From Bacteroidales bacterium UBA5433 (GTDB lineage: Bacteria; Bacteroidota; Bacteroidia; Bacteroidales; UBA932), in contig DIRP01000009.1 in assembly GCA_002427525.1 (NCBI GenBank), forward strand, positions 1 through 64,000: a stretch of DNA of 64,000 bases. Reading direction: 5' to 3'. The translations under genes and the position numbers were made by a program. Below, one piece after another: positions 52,165 to 61,639 of this stretch. Each line of letters begins with the position of its first letter. The stretch's first letter is position 1. The notes below the pieces were generated by a model. The model ran no database searches, was not told the origin of the DNA, and was given only the letters and a program-made list of their open reading frames with translations.

Positions 52165-54570
52165 ATGTACTATTTTAGTAGTTTTTATAATAAGTATAAA
52201 CAAATCTTGAAACACATTATTCTTGTACTTGTAGCAACTCTGTTTTCCTTTGCGCCCTTACAGAGTCAGCAAATGGTACAGACAGTTAAGGGCAGGGTAG
52301 TTGACGATGTGTCCGGACAACCACTTGTTGGTGTTGGAGTGGTAGTTAATAACAACGGGTATCTGGCATCTTATACAGATATTGACGGCTATTACAATAT
52401 ATCCAATGTGCCGATAGGGAAGATTGCTATACTGTTTTCCAGTATTGGTATGGAAACCATTTATATGGAAAACTTGTCTTTGAATTCCGGTAAAGAACTG
52501 GTTGTTAATATCAAAATGAGGGAAGATGTGATGACGGTAGAGGAGGTGGTGATTATAGCAGAAAGAGATAAATTGCGCCCTGTAAACGAAATGGCATCTG
52601 TTTCTGCCAGAACGTTTTCTGTGGCAGATGCAGAAAGGTATGCCGGTGCCATGAATGATATTTCCAGAATGGCGCAAAACTTTGCGGGAGTAGGAACGCC
52701 CAGTGACTCCAGTAACGATATAGTGATTAGGGGTAACTCTCCTTTTGGATTGCTGTGGCGCATGGAAGGAGTTGACATATACAATCCCAACCATTTTGCA
52801 GACGGGGGTGCTACAGGTGGGTCCATTAGTATGCTAAATGTCAACACGTTGTCCAACTCGGATTTTTACACAAGTGCTTTCCCCGCAGAGTATACGAATG
52901 CGTATTCGGGAGTTTTTGATATTCACTTAAGGGAGGGGAACTACGATGTTCATGAATTTACCGGGCAGATTGGAATAAACGGTCTGGAATTTGGAGCGGA
53001 AGGCCCTTTATCCAAAAAATGGAAAGCTTCTTATATGGGAGCATACAGGTATTCTTTTTTGGATGCATTGGCATATATGGGATTTGATTTTGGTACGGGC
53101 TCTGCCGTTCCCAGATACCAGGACTGGACAGCTAAGATCAATGTGCCAACACCTAAAAGTGGCACCTTTTCACTCTTTTCTATCGGAGGCTTTGGAAAAG
53201 TAAGCATTGTTGACGGTGAATCTGATTTTTACAACTATGCAGACAATATTGAAAGTCAATCGGGAATGGCAGTAGTCGGGCTACAGTATACTAAGACCCT
53301 GGGAATCAATCAATCTTTGCAGATTTCACTGGCAACCTCCTATTCCTCTTTTTCTGCACTTATAGACTCTTTGAATATAGAAACAAACCTGAAGGACCGC
53401 AGTCAGGATGCTATGCTCATGCGGGAATTCCAGACGTTGCAAGCTGTACATAACGTAAAATTGGCAAGCGGGCTTTCTTTGCGGTCGGGACTGACGGGGA
53501 AACGGCAGGCTTACCAATTTATTTCTAACGATTATTCCCATACCACCTATCCAAAAGATGTGAATGAAATCGGACATACGTACCTATTGCAGGCTTTTTC
53601 TGAAATCTCTTACCGGGCAACACACAACCTGACGTTTGACGTAGGAGTAAACGCACAGTTTCTTTTCCTTAACCAAACATGGAACGTAGATCCACGTTTT
53701 GGAGTGTCCTGGAAATTCAAGGACAAACAAGAGCTTACTTTTGGTTACGGGTTGCATAGCCAGTACCAGGGCTTGGAAATTTACATGACAAAACTGTTTT
53801 CACAAGCGGTCGATAGTAAGATTTATCCCAATAAGTTCCTGGATATGACCAGGGCACACCATCTGGTGTTGGGTTACCAGTTAAGGCTTTCTACGTCCAC
53901 ACGGTTGAAAGCAGAGGCATATTACCAATACCTGTATAACCTTCCGGTTGATTTGTATGAGCCTTATTATTCTGTAGTTAATCTGGGAGGCATGAATTTT
54001 GATAAGTACGGAAGGGTTTATGTAAGTGATGCTACCGGATACAATTTCGGGCTGGAAGTAACGCTGGAAAGGTTTCTTTCCGCCGGTTGGTATTATATGG
54101 CTACGGGTTCACTTTTTGAAAGTAAATTCAGGAGTATTGACAATATTTTAAGAAACACGCATTACAACAGCAATTTCATAGTGAACGCACTGATTGGCAA
54201 GGAGTTTGAGTTTGGGAAAGCCGGAAAATCCAAAACCATGTGGTCTCTGGGAGGTGATATTAAATTTACTATTGCGGGAGGCCAGCGGTATATTCCTGTT
54301 GATATAGAAGCCTCTAAAGAAGCCAAAGCCGCCGTTTACATTTACGAAGAGGCGTATGAACCCAGGCTACCGTACTATATGCGCGGAGATATAAAGGTTT
54401 GGGCAAAACTCCATCAAATCAAAATAACACACGAGCTGGGTGTAGAAATTCGTAATTTTACAAACCGTAAAAACGTGTATTCTTACCAATACGATGTAAA
54501 ATTGGAAGCTATGAGGACCTCGTACCAAACGGGGTTGCTTCCGTTAGGTTATTACCGAATAACATTCTAA
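52165..54570 (+). CDS. TonB-dependent outer-membrane receptor with carboxypeptidase-regulatory-like domain
   Basis: The 801-residue protein has a signal peptide, a CarboxypepD_reg-like domain (GRVVDDVSGQPLVGVGVVV; about residues 40-120), a TonB plug (DIVIRGNSPFGLLWRMEGVDIYN, about 185-210) and a 22-strand-type barrel ending in GYYRITF. This is the SusC/RagA-like architecture, but no SusD gene follows, so it may transport iron compounds, vitamin or peptide rather than glycans. It starts 18 bp after mnmG and stops 3 bp before the convergent GNAT gene. TonB at 48957 is a candidate partner. Confidence 0.93.
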   Translation: MYYFSSFYNKYKQILKHIILVLVATLFSFAPLQSQQMVQTVKGRVVDDVSGQPLVGVGVVVNNNGYLASYTDIDGYYNISNVPIGKIAILFSSIGMETIYMENLSLNSGKELVVNIKMREDVMTVEEVVIIAERDKLRPVNEMASVSARTFSVADAERYAGAMNDISRMAQNFAGVGTPSDSSNDIVIRGNSPFGLLWRMEGVDIYNPNHFADGGATGGSISMLNVNTLSNSDFYTSAFPAEYTNAYSGVFDIHLREGNYDVHEFTGQIGINGLEFGAEGPLSKKWKASYMGAYRYSFLDALAYMGFDFGTGSAVPRYQDWTAKINVPTPKSGTFSLFSIGGFGKVSIVDGESDFYNYADNIESQSGMAVVGLQYTKTLGINQSLQISLATSYSSFSALIDSLNIETNLKDRSQDAMLMREFQTLQAVHNVKLASGLSLRSGLTGKRQAYQFISNDYSHTTYPKDVNEIGHTYLLQAFSEISYRATHNLTFDVGVNAQFLFLNQTWNVDPRFGVSWKFKDKQELTFGYGLHSQYQGLEIYMTKLFSQAVDSKIYPNKFLDMTRAHHLVLGYQLRLSTSTRLKAEAYYQYLYNLPVDLYEPYYSVVNLGGMNFDKYGRVYVSDATGYNFGLEVTLERFLSAGWYYMATGSLFESKFRSIDNILRNTHYNSNFIVNALIGKEFEFGKAGKSKTMWSLGGDIKFTIAGGQRYIPVDIEASKEAKAAVYIYEEAYEPRLPYYMRGDIKVWAKLHQIKITHELGVEIRNFTNRKNVYSYQYDVKLEAMRTSYQTGLLPLGYYRITF

Positions 54571-54573
54571 GAA

Positions 54574-55296
54574 TCAGTCTAAAGGAAGGTAAAAAAGCGG
54601 GGGTGTCTGTTTCAGGCCCGGTGTTCTTACGTGAAAACGGGCCAAGCCTTGCAGAAAAGACCCGTTTGTTTCTGTTTTTACAAAAGGCTTGCAAAGACTC
54701 CCGGATAAAGAGGGGTAACAAAGGTGACTATGTTGTGCATGCCCTCCCCTGAAAAGACACTCCCTGTACGCGTAATCAAACAGGGAAGAGGACCACAGAA
54801 AAACACTTTTTTGTTTCAGGGCATTTTCCTGATAAACAGCATATAGCTCGCTGGAGTCTAAGGGATTGGCTACGGGTTTAGAGAGATCCGTAACGGGTGT
54901 AGGTCCTGCTTCTATAGGGGCAGGAATAGAAACAGGAACATCAAAACCTCTTTTAGCGTAAAAAGAACGTAACGTATCCGAAGCAGGGTACAGAACCAGA
55001 AATTTTGCCAGCTTGGACGTATGGTATAACAACAAGGAGCTGTAGCCTTTTTTTTGTTGTTCGGGGTGGGTGGCTACGCCATACATATAAGCCCCGTTAA
55101 GCGGGCTTTTGCCTTTGCGGTGCAGCGAGAGAGGAAACAGGGTAAGGCAGGATTTTCCTTCCGGGTGGTAAAGAACGGTCCCCAGCGACAGGCAATTGCT
55201 AACGGCAAACTCTGCATAGTCGGCACTATCACCAAAAGCAGCACTCCAGATATCCAGGAGTGCTGCTTTATCGTTTACGGAGGCTGTACGTATCAC
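54574..55296 (-). CDS. GNAT-family N-acetyltransferase
   Basis: A 240-residue acyl-CoA-dependent acetyltransferase; motif A reads AYMYGVATHPEQQKKGYSS, with the Q/R-x-x-G-x pattern that binds the CoA pyrophosphate. The C-terminal half is unfamiliar. I chose the GTG at 55296 because it begins the conserved first strand (IRTASVNDKAALLDIW) and overlaps the fadD stop as GTGA; an in-frame ATG upstream at 55392 lies inside fadD and gives no homologous sequence. Substrate unknown. Last gene of the gcvH chain. Confidence 0.85.
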   Translation of the reverse strand: MIRTASVNDKAALLDIWSAAFGDSADYAEFAVSNCLSLGTVLYHPEGKSCLTLFPLSLHRKGKSPLNGAYMYGVATHPEQQKKGYSSLLLYHTSKLAKFLVLYPASDTLRSFYAKRGFDVPVSIPAPIEAGPTPVTDLSKPVANPLDSSELYAVYQENALKQKSVFLWSSSLFDYAYRECLFRGGHAQHSHLCYPSLSGSLCKPFVKTETNGSFLQGLARFHVRTPGLKQTPPLFYLPLD

Positions 55297-57071
55297 TTGT
55301 AAATCTCTTCTATTGTTTTTTCGTAATAGGCATTCAGCTCTGATCTGCGCAGTTTCAGGGTCTGCGAAAGCAGTCCGTTGGCAGTCGTCCATTCGTCATT
55401 GGCAAGACGGAAAAATTTGATTTGTTCATGTGGGGCAACTGTCTTGTTGATGCGTTCTACCTCTTTATGAATAAGCTGGTTTACCTCTTTTGTCTTGTAC
55501 AGGTTCTCTATGTCCTGGAAGACCATTTTTTGGTGAGCTGCCCAGGCCTGAATTTGTACATCATTTGGAATGATGATGGCTGCCGCCACCTTTTTGTCGC
55601 TTCCTATAACCAGGGAACTTGCAATATAGGGCGACTCATTTAGCTTATTTTCAACCATTTGTGGAGCCACGTATTTCCCGTTTGAAAGTTTGAAGATTTC
55701 TTTTTTACGGTCGGTAATCTGCAAGAATATACCATTAACCATTTTACCCACATCTCCTGTATGGAACCAGCCTTCTTCGTCTATAGCGTCTTTGGTGGCT
55801 TCGGGGTCTTTGTAGTAACCCATCATGATATGCGGACCACGGGTCAGGATTTCACCATCCGGAAGGAACTTAAGCTCTGTTCCGTCCATTACTTTCCCAA
55901 CAGTTCCAATTTTACGGATTCTTTCTTTTGGGTTGTTTACGGCAATTACAGGGGCAGTCTCAGTCAAACCGTAGCCTTCATAAATGTACATCCGGGCTGC
56001 AGAAAACAGGCGGATAACACAAGCCCTTATAGAGGAACCTCCTGTGACAATGAGCATTTCGTTTCCACCCAGGTTTTCCCTCCATTTGCTATATACCAGT
56101 TTGTCAAACAGCTTGTTAAGGGAAACACGCCACAACGTGAGACGTTCGTAATCAAAGGTGTTGCCAAAGTCCCAGGCCCACTTGTATATCATGCGTTTTA
56201 TACCTTTCAGGCTCTTGCCGGCATCTTCCAATTTCTTGTACATCATTTCAATAACACGGGGAACAGCACAGAATCCGTTGGCACGAATGTCTTTCAGGTC
56301 GCGGGCGATCGTTCCCATATTTTCTGCGTAATAGATGCTTATTCCAAGAGATTGGAATTCATAATTCATACTTCTTTCGTAAATATGACATAAGGGCAGG
56401 AAACTCAGGAATTTATGTGTTTCGTTCATAATCTGTTGTGCCGCATGACCCAGGAAATTGAACACGATGCTGCTGTGCGCATGCATAACGCCTTTAGGTG
56501 TTCCGGTAGTTCCGGAAGTGTAAATGATGGTAAGAAGGGTATCCGGCGTGGTGGTTTCCTTAATATTCTCTACAACTGAAGTCCATTTTTCCTTGTTATC
56601 CAAACCTAGTTTGTAAATGTCTTCCAGGTTTCTGACACCTTCAATCCGGTCTATAGTAAAGATTGCGGGAGGGTTTTCTAAACTTTCCAATACAGGAGCA
56701 ATATGTTTGTACAAACCGGCCTGTCCAATAATTACAACCTTAGCATCTGCGTGGGGGATAATATAGCGATAATCATCAAGACTTAACGTTGTATAAACAG
56801 GTACGTGAACCATTTGCGCTAAAGCAGTTCCCATATCAACAAAGTTCCACTCGGGTCGGTTGTTCATGATGGTGACCACCTTGTCACCGGCTTGCAGACC
56901 AAGCTCCAAAAAGCCATAGGCATAAGTATGCGAAATGTCTGCGTATTCTTTTGAACTGTAAGTTTTCCAGACGCCGTTAACCTTTCCTGCCAAAGCATCT
57001 TCTTTAGGGTAGTTTACCTGCAAGCGTTCAAGCAAGTCAAACAACCTGGTGATTTTTACCTCGTTTTTCAT
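55293..57071 (-). CDS. fadD: long-chain fatty acid--CoA ligase
   Basis: The 592-residue adenylate-forming enzyme activates fatty acids to acyl-CoA. The P-loop YTSGTTGTPKGVMH, GYGLTETAP, GWFHTGDVG and DRKKEIFKLSNGKYV motifs are present. It resembles the AMP-binding acyl-CoA synthetases of Bacteroidetes and its substrate is inferred. The ATG overlaps the threonine aldolase stop (ATGA, 57068-57071) and the stop overlaps the GNAT start. Confidence 0.93.
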   Translation of the reverse strand: MKNEVKITRLFDLLERLQVNYPKEDALAGKVNGVWKTYSSKEYADISHTYAYGFLELGLQAGDKVVTIMNNRPEWNFVDMGTALAQMVHVPVYTTLSLDDYRYIIPHADAKVVIIGQAGLYKHIAPVLESLENPPAIFTIDRIEGVRNLEDIYKLGLDNKEKWTSVVENIKETTTPDTLLTIIYTSGTTGTPKGVMHAHSSIVFNFLGHAAQQIMNETHKFLSFLPLCHIYERSMNYEFQSLGISIYYAENMGTIARDLKDIRANGFCAVPRVIEMMYKKLEDAGKSLKGIKRMIYKWAWDFGNTFDYERLTLWRVSLNKLFDKLVYSKWRENLGGNEMLIVTGGSSIRACVIRLFSAARMYIYEGYGLTETAPVIAVNNPKERIRKIGTVGKVMDGTELKFLPDGEILTRGPHIMMGYYKDPEATKDAIDEEGWFHTGDVGKMVNGIFLQITDRKKEIFKLSNGKYVAPQMVENKLNESPYIASSLVIGSDKKVAAAIIIPNDVQIQAWAAHQKMVFQDIENLYKTKEVNQLIHKEVERINKTVAPHEQIKFFRLANDEWTTANGLLSQTLKLRRSELNAYYEKTIEEIYK

Positions 57072-58093
57072 AGCAGTGAATTTTTTAAATCAGTAACAAA
57101 TGCATCAATGTGGGTTTTTCGGGTATTGAAAGAACACATCCAGCGAACTTCACCGGAAGGTTCATCCCAGACATAGAAAAAATGTTTTTTAACAAGATTA
57201 GCGTATGCTCTTGCCGGAATGACAGCAAAAACAGCATTACTTTCAACTTTTTGGGTAATGCGCACTTCGGGGATATTTCGGATTTTGTCTGCCAGGTAGC
57301 GGGCCATTTCGTTAGCATGGCGTGCATTCTCAAGCCAAAGATCATCTTTAAGGTAGGCCAGATACTGAGCAGCAACAAACCGGCTTTTCGAAAAGAGCTG
57401 CATGGCCTGCTTTCTGACGTATAGAAAGTCCTGCGTGTGTATGCGGTCAAAAAGAACAACAGCTTCTCCCATAAGCATGCCGTTCTTTGTTCCTCCAAAT
57501 GAAAGCGCATCTACGCCTGCATGGCTGGTAAACTTAGCAAAAGGGAGGTCCAGAAAAGCGGCAGCATTGGCCAGCCTGGACCCGTCCATATGCAGGAACA
57601 TATTGTGGTTGTGTGCAAGATCAGCCAGTTCCCGTATTTCTTCGGGGGTATAAACAGTTCCCAGTTCTGTTGGTTGGGAAATGGAGATTACTTTAGGTTG
57701 TACGTGGTGCTGGAAGCCAAAACCGGTCAGGTGGGGCAGTACATCCGATGGGCGCAACTTTCCGTCCGGGGTGTCTGAAGTTAGAATTTTACACCCTGTA
57801 AAACGCTCAGGCGCACCACATTCGTCCTGATTTACATGGGCGGTACGGGCACAAATAATAGCATGATGCGGACGGGTAAGCGCCTGCAGGCATAAAACAT
57901 TTGCTGCTGTACCATTGAAGACAAAATATACCCCGGTGCCTTTCCCAAAAAAGGACTTGAAAACTTCCCCGGCCTGTGCCGTATATTCATCCTCTTCATA
58001 AGAAAGACAGTAACCTTGGTTAGCGTCTTCAAGTGCCTTCAGCACAGAGGGATGGACCCCGGAGTGGTTGTCACTTCCGAAGCTTGTTTTCAT
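57068..58093 (-). CDS. low-specificity L-threonine aldolase
   Basis: A 341-residue PLP enzyme of fold type I that cleaves threonine to glycine and acetaldehyde. The PLP lysine is Lys203 in SFGGTKNG, and the FGSDNHSGVHP start and HMDGSRLANAA segment are typical. Its start overlaps the gcvH stop by one base (TGATG). Glycine produced here could feed the glycine cleavage system that GcvH serves. Confidence 0.93.
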   Translation of the reverse strand: MKTSFGSDNHSGVHPSVLKALEDANQGYCLSYEEDEYTAQAGEVFKSFFGKGTGVYFVFNGTAANVLCLQALTRPHHAIICARTAHVNQDECGAPERFTGCKILTSDTPDGKLRPSDVLPHLTGFGFQHHVQPKVISISQPTELGTVYTPEEIRELADLAHNHNMFLHMDGSRLANAAAFLDLPFAKFTSHAGVDALSFGGTKNGMLMGEAVVLFDRIHTQDFLYVRKQAMQLFSKSRFVAAQYLAYLKDDLWLENARHANEMARYLADKIRNIPEVRITQKVESNAVFAVIPARAYANLVKKHFFYVWDEPSGEVRWMCSFNTRKTHIDAFVTDLKNSLL

Positions 58094-58473
58094 CAGTCAG
58101 AGATAAGATCCAGATAGGCGGCGGCGTCTAACAAATCGTCAACTTCTTTAGGATTTGTCAGTTTGATTTTAATCATCCAGCCTTCACCGTATGGGTCTTC
58201 GTTAATTTTTTGAGGCTCGTCTTCCAGTATGGGGTTCATTTCTACAATGGTTCCGGATACCGGCATAAAAGTATCAGCAACAGTTTTGACCGCTTCCAGG
58301 GCTCCAAATACTTCATCCCTGTCCAAGGTTTCATCCAGAGTTTGAATGTCAACAAAAACAATGTCACCTAACTGATCCTGGGCATAATCTGTGATGCCTA
58401 CAATAGCAATGTCTCCTTCAATTTTAATCCATTCGTGTTCTTTGGAATACCTGAGATTTTCCGGAATGTTCAT
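58093..58473 (-). CDS. gcvH: glycine cleavage system H protein
   Basis: The 126-residue lipoyl carrier of the glycine cleavage complex; it shuttles the aminomethyl group between P, T and L proteins. The lipoyl lysine is Lys63 in FGALEAVKTVADTF. No gcvT or gcvP lies in the window. First gene of the four-gene overlapping chain ending at the GNAT gene, with a promoter element at 58500-58507. Confidence 0.97.
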   Translation of the reverse strand: MNIPENLRYSKEHEWIKIEGDIAIVGITDYAQDQLGDIVFVDIQTLDETLDRDEVFGALEAVKTVADTFMPVSGTIVEMNPILEDEPQKINEDPYGEGWMIKIKLTNPKEVDDLLDAAAYLDLISD

Positions 58474-58499
58474 AACAATAATTTTTAAAAGTTAAGTCG

Positions 58500-58507
58500 C
58501 AAATATA
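58500..58507 (-). promoter_or_regulatory. -7 promoter element for the gcvH chain
   Basis: Minus-strand TATATTTG matches TAnnTTTG, 26 nt before the gcvH ATG, in the AT-rich gap after ruvA. Confidence 0.55.
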
Positions 58508-58522
58508 TATAATTAAGAAATA

Positions 58523-59110
58523 TTATAAGAGTTGGAGGGCTTGTCTTATTAAGGATTCAAGACTGCAAGACGGGTCTTCTTTTTGCAGTCGGGCGATGAC
58601 TTTGTCAATGGCAGAACGGTTGAAACCAAGTTGTAACAAGGCCGAGACTGCTTCTGCCCCCGTTTCTGAAACAGGCAGTACACCCGGTTGCCCTTCTTCT
58701 TCCAGACCGACTTTTGTCATTTTGTCACGCAGTTCCACTATCATTCTTTCTGCAGTTTTGGTGCCAATGCCTTTGATACTTTTAAGACGGGCAACGTTTG
58801 CCGTAATAAGGGCATCCCGTATTTCTGTGTTGCTCATGGCAGAGAGGATCATACGGGCTGTGTTGGGGCCAATGCCGGATACGCCAATCAACAGGCGGAA
58901 AATCTCGCGTTCATCACGGGTGGCAAATCCGTACAACAGGTGCGCATCGTCCCTTACCTGCAGGTGAAGCCACAGATGTACTTCTTTTTGGGTATGAATT
59001 ACCGAGTACGTTTGCAGGGATATTAAAATATGATACCCAATGCCCCCGGTTTCAACGATGGCTTGTGCAGGGTCTGCTACAGCAAGTGTTCCTTTGATAT
59101 ATTCGTACAT
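58523..59110 (-). CDS. ruvA: Holliday junction DNA-binding protein RuvA
   Basis: A 195-residue protein that binds the four-way junction and loads RuvB. The N-terminal OB fold starts MYEYIKGTLA, followed by two helix-hairpin-helix motifs (GVSGIGPNTAR and GIGTKTAERMI) and the RuvB-interacting C-terminal helices. The open frame continues to 59398 but the extra part lies over the promoter region and sufS. Separate from ruvB in this genome. Confidence 0.96.
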   Translation of the reverse strand: MYEYIKGTLAVADPAQAIVETGGIGYHILISLQTYSVIHTQKEVHLWLHLQVRDDAHLLYGFATRDEREIFRLLIGVSGIGPNTARMILSAMSNTEIRDALITANVARLKSIKGIGTKTAERMIVELRDKMTKVGLEEEGQPGVLPVSETGAEAVSALLQLGFNRSAIDKVIARLQKEDPSCSLESLIRQALQLL

Positions 59111-59134
59111 TTGCAGAATGCTTTTTGCAGACTG

Positions 59135-59142
59135 CAAATATA
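59135..59142 (-). promoter_or_regulatory. -7 promoter element for ruvA
   Basis: Minus-strand TATATTTG matches TAnnTTTG, 24 nt before the ruvA ATG. TGCAAA/TTTGCA words recur between the divergent starts. Confidence 0.55.
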
Positions 59143-59149
59143 CATTTAT

Positions 59150-59157
59150 TATCTTTG
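59150..59157 (+). promoter_or_regulatory. -7 promoter element for sufS, 4 nt from ATG
   Basis: TATCTTTG, then ACAC, then the ATG. A TTTG at 59124-59127 is a plausible -33 box. Confidence 0.65.
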
Positions 59158-59161
59158 ACAC

Positions 59162-60409
59162 ATGAATATATCTCATATAAGAGAGCAATTCCCTGCGCTG
59201 GCAAGGGAAGTATATGGGAAGCCACTCGTATATCTGGACAACGGAGCTACAGCTCAAAAACCCATACAAGTACTGGATGTTCTTAACGAAATGCAGGGGG
59301 GCCTGAACGGTAATGTACACAGGGCCGTTCACTACCTGAGTGTTCAGTGCACAGAAAGGTACAATAAGGCACGGGAAAGCATCCGTGATTTTATACATGC
59401 AGCATCTGAGAATGAAATCATTTTTACATCAGGTACTACGGCATCCCTGAATTTGTTGGCTTATTCCTTTGGTCAGACGTATATTAAGCCGGGAGACAGG
59501 ATTGTAGTAACCGAGACAGAGCACCACTCCAACATTGTGCCCTGGCAGATGGTGTGCCGGCGTGCCGGGGCCTTGCTGGAAGTGTGGGAAGTTGACGAAG
59601 CAGGAGCGTTGGACCCTAAAAAACTGGAGACAATGCTGGATAAGCCGGGGCCTGTCCCAAAAATTCTTGCTTTGCCGCACATTTCCAATGTACTTGGGTT
59701 GGTTAATCCGTTGCAGGAAATCATTCAGGTTGCTCATTACTACGGTGTTCCCGTAGCTGTTGACGGAGCGCAGGGTATTGTACATAAAAAGGTGGATGTT
59801 CAGGAATTGGATGCAGATTTTTATGCTTTTTCCGGGCACAAACTGTACGGGCCTACCGGTACAGGTGTTTTGTACGGAAAAGAAAAATATTTGGAAGAAA
59901 TGGTGCCCTGGCAAGGTGGCGGGGATATGATATCTTCTGTTTCTTTCAAAAAAGGGACTACGTATGCCGGGCTACCGCTTAAGTTTGAAGCCGGAACAGC
60001 CAATTTCATTGGAATGGTCGGCCTGGGAGCAGCTGTTGAGTTTATGCAAAGCCTGGATAGAGATATGTTGGAAGCTTATGAGGGGGAGATTACAACAAAG
60101 GCCATGAAAGAGCTGGGCAACATAGCAGGTTGCAGGGTTTACGGGCAACCCGGAACGTATTACGGCCAGAATTATGAGAAAACACCTTTATTTTCTATGT
60201 CTGTAGAAGGGGCACATCCTTCTGATATGGCACTGCTTTTGGACAGGATGGGTATTGCAGTGCGGTCAGGTATGTTGTGTGCAGAACCTCTGCTGGAACG
60301 TTACGGACAGACAGCCGTACTGAGGGCTTCTTTTGGCCTGTACAATACCATGGAAGAGCTTGATTTTTTTATTGAATCGCTAAAAAAAGCATTGAAAATG
60401 CTTCGGTAA
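59162..60409 (+). CDS. sufS: SufS-type cysteine desulfurase
   Basis: The 415-residue PLP enzyme removes sulfur from cysteine for Fe-S cluster assembly. The PLP lysine is Lys227 in SGHKLYGPTG and the catalytic cysteine is Cys373 in SGMLCAEP, the short-loop arrangement of group II desulfurases, which need SufE for activity. sufE begins 2 bp later. First gene of the suf-folK-glyS run; the promoter element leaves 4 nt before the ATG, so a leaderless mRNA is predicted. Confidence 0.96.
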   Translation: MNISHIREQFPALAREVYGKPLVYLDNGATAQKPIQVLDVLNEMQGGLNGNVHRAVHYLSVQCTERYNKARESIRDFIHAASENEIIFTSGTTASLNLLAYSFGQTYIKPGDRIVVTETEHHSNIVPWQMVCRRAGALLEVWEVDEAGALDPKKLETMLDKPGPVPKILALPHISNVLGLVNPLQEIIQVAHYYGVPVAVDGAQGIVHKKVDVQELDADFYAFSGHKLYGPTGTGVLYGKEKYLEEMVPWQGGGDMISSVSFKKGTTYAGLPLKFEAGTANFIGMVGLGAAVEFMQSLDRDMLEAYEGEITTKAMKELGNIAGCRVYGQPGTYYGQNYEKTPLFSMSVEGAHPSDMALLLDRMGIAVRSGMLCAEPLLERYGQTAVLRASFGLYNTMEELDFFIESLKKALKMLR

Positions 60410-60411
60410 TA

Positions 60412-60837
60412 ATGACAATACAAGAAAAACAGGAAAAAATCATCGAAGAATTTTCTTTTCTGGAAGATTGGATGGATAAATACGAATACCTGATTGAGCT
60501 GGGAAAGAAATTGTCTCCTTTACGGGAAGAGGCCAAAACAGAAGAAAACCTGATTGCAGGATGCCAGTCGCGGGTCTGGCTGGATGCCCGTATAGAAGAT
60601 GGAAAATTAATTTTTAATGCTGAAAGCGATGCGCTTATTACCAAGGGTATTGTGTCGCTGTTGGTAAGTGTCTTTTCCGGGCATACGCCTGCAGAAATAC
60701 TGGCTGCGGACATGGGCTTTATTGAACAGGTAGGTTTAAAAGAACACTTGTCGCCAACACGCGCGAACGGTTTGCTGGCTATGATCCGCCAAATTCAACT
60801 ATATGCTACGGTAGCCAATACACAAAAAGCAGAATAA
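60412..60837 (+). CDS. sufE: cysteine desulfuration protein SufE
   Basis: The 141-residue SufE accepts the persulfide sulfur from SufS on Cys51 (GCQSRVW). The length and helix pattern are normal. It follows sufS by 2 bp and precedes a DUF59 gene by 1 bp; sufBCD are not in the window. Confidence 0.96.
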   Translation: MTIQEKQEKIIEEFSFLEDWMDKYEYLIELGKKLSPLREEAKTEENLIAGCQSRVWLDARIEDGKLIFNAESDALITKGIVSLLVSVFSGHTPAEILAADMGFIEQVGLKEHLSPTRANGLLAMIRQIQLYATVANTQKAE

Positions 60838-60838
60838 C

Positions 60839-61162
60839 ATGGAATTGGAAGAAAAAATTAAATTAGCCTTAAAGCAAGTTTTTGATGCCGAGCTGGGTAT
60901 TAACATCGTTGACCTGGGGCTTGTTTATAACATAAACATCAAGGAAAAAACGGAAGGGGGGAGCTTTGTAACTGTTACCATGACGCTGACTTCCCCTCAT
61001 TGTCCTTTGGCAGACGAAATGATTGAAGATGCACAAATAGCAGTAAGCCAGGTACCCGGAGTATCTAAAGTAAGTATAGATTTGACTTTTGAGCCACCTT
61101 GGGAGCCCTCTCTGATGAGTGACGAGGCTTTGTTGGATTCCGGATTGTACGGGATGTATTAA
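60839..61162 (+). CDS. DUF59 (SufT/PaaD-like, MIP18 family) protein
   Basis: The 107-residue domain has the family pattern DLGLVYNI, TLTSPHCPLAD and LTFEPPWEPSLM; the cysteine in SPHCPLAD is the conserved functional residue. SufT-type proteins assist Fe-S cluster maturation. It sits 1 bp after sufE, in line with that role. It may also supply the domain that is absent from the Mrp-like ATPase at 11734. Confidence 0.93.
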   Translation: MELEEKIKLALKQVFDAELGINIVDLGLVYNINIKEKTEGGSFVTVTMTLTSPHCPLADEMIEDAQIAVSQVPGVSKVSIDLTFEPPWEPSLMSDEALLDSGLYGMY

Positions 61163-61174
61163 AATAGCGGAACT

Positions 61175-61630
61175 ATGCATACAGCCTACCTTTTGTTGGG
61201 AAGCAATATGGGCAACAGAGAAAAGTTGTTGCAACAGGCTTTGGAAGCATTGGGGCGCCTTGGAGCGGTTCTTGCTGTTTCTGTCAGGAAAGAGACGGAG
61301 CCTTGGGGTTTTGAAGAAGAAGTTCCGACTTTTCTTAACCAGGCAGTATGTTTGCAAACTGCTCTGGAACCGGAGGCGTTGTTGACGGAGTGCCTGGAAA
61401 TAGAGAAAAAACTGGGCAGGGAAAGACCTTGGGAAAACTCACACTACGAAGACGGTGGGAGGACGTACAGTTCCAGGTTGATAGACATTGATATTTTGTT
61501 GTATGATTTTATACAATACAATTCAAAACAGCTGACAATTCCCCATCCAAGGCTAAAGGAAAGACCATTTGCCATGGATTTGTTACAGGAAATACTCCCA
61601 AAAGACATATATTTACGAGATTTTTACTAA
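61175..61630 (+). CDS. folK: HPPK, 6-hydroxymethyl-7,8-dihydropterin pyrophosphokinase
   Basis: The 151-residue enzyme transfers pyrophosphate from ATP to the pterin in folate synthesis. LLGSNMGNRE at the start, the WGFEEEVPTFLNQAV stretch, KKLGRERPW and the RLIDIDILLYD signature with the two Asp ligands are all present. It lies 12 bp after the DUF59 gene. Confidence 0.95.
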   Translation: MHTAYLLLGSNMGNREKLLQQALEALGRLGAVLAVSVRKETEPWGFEEEVPTFLNQAVCLQTALEPEALLTECLEIEKKLGRERPWENSHYEDGGRTYSSRLIDIDILLYDFIQYNSKQLTIPHPRLKERPFAMDLLQEILPKDIYLRDFY

Positions 61631-61639
61631 CACGAGAAG

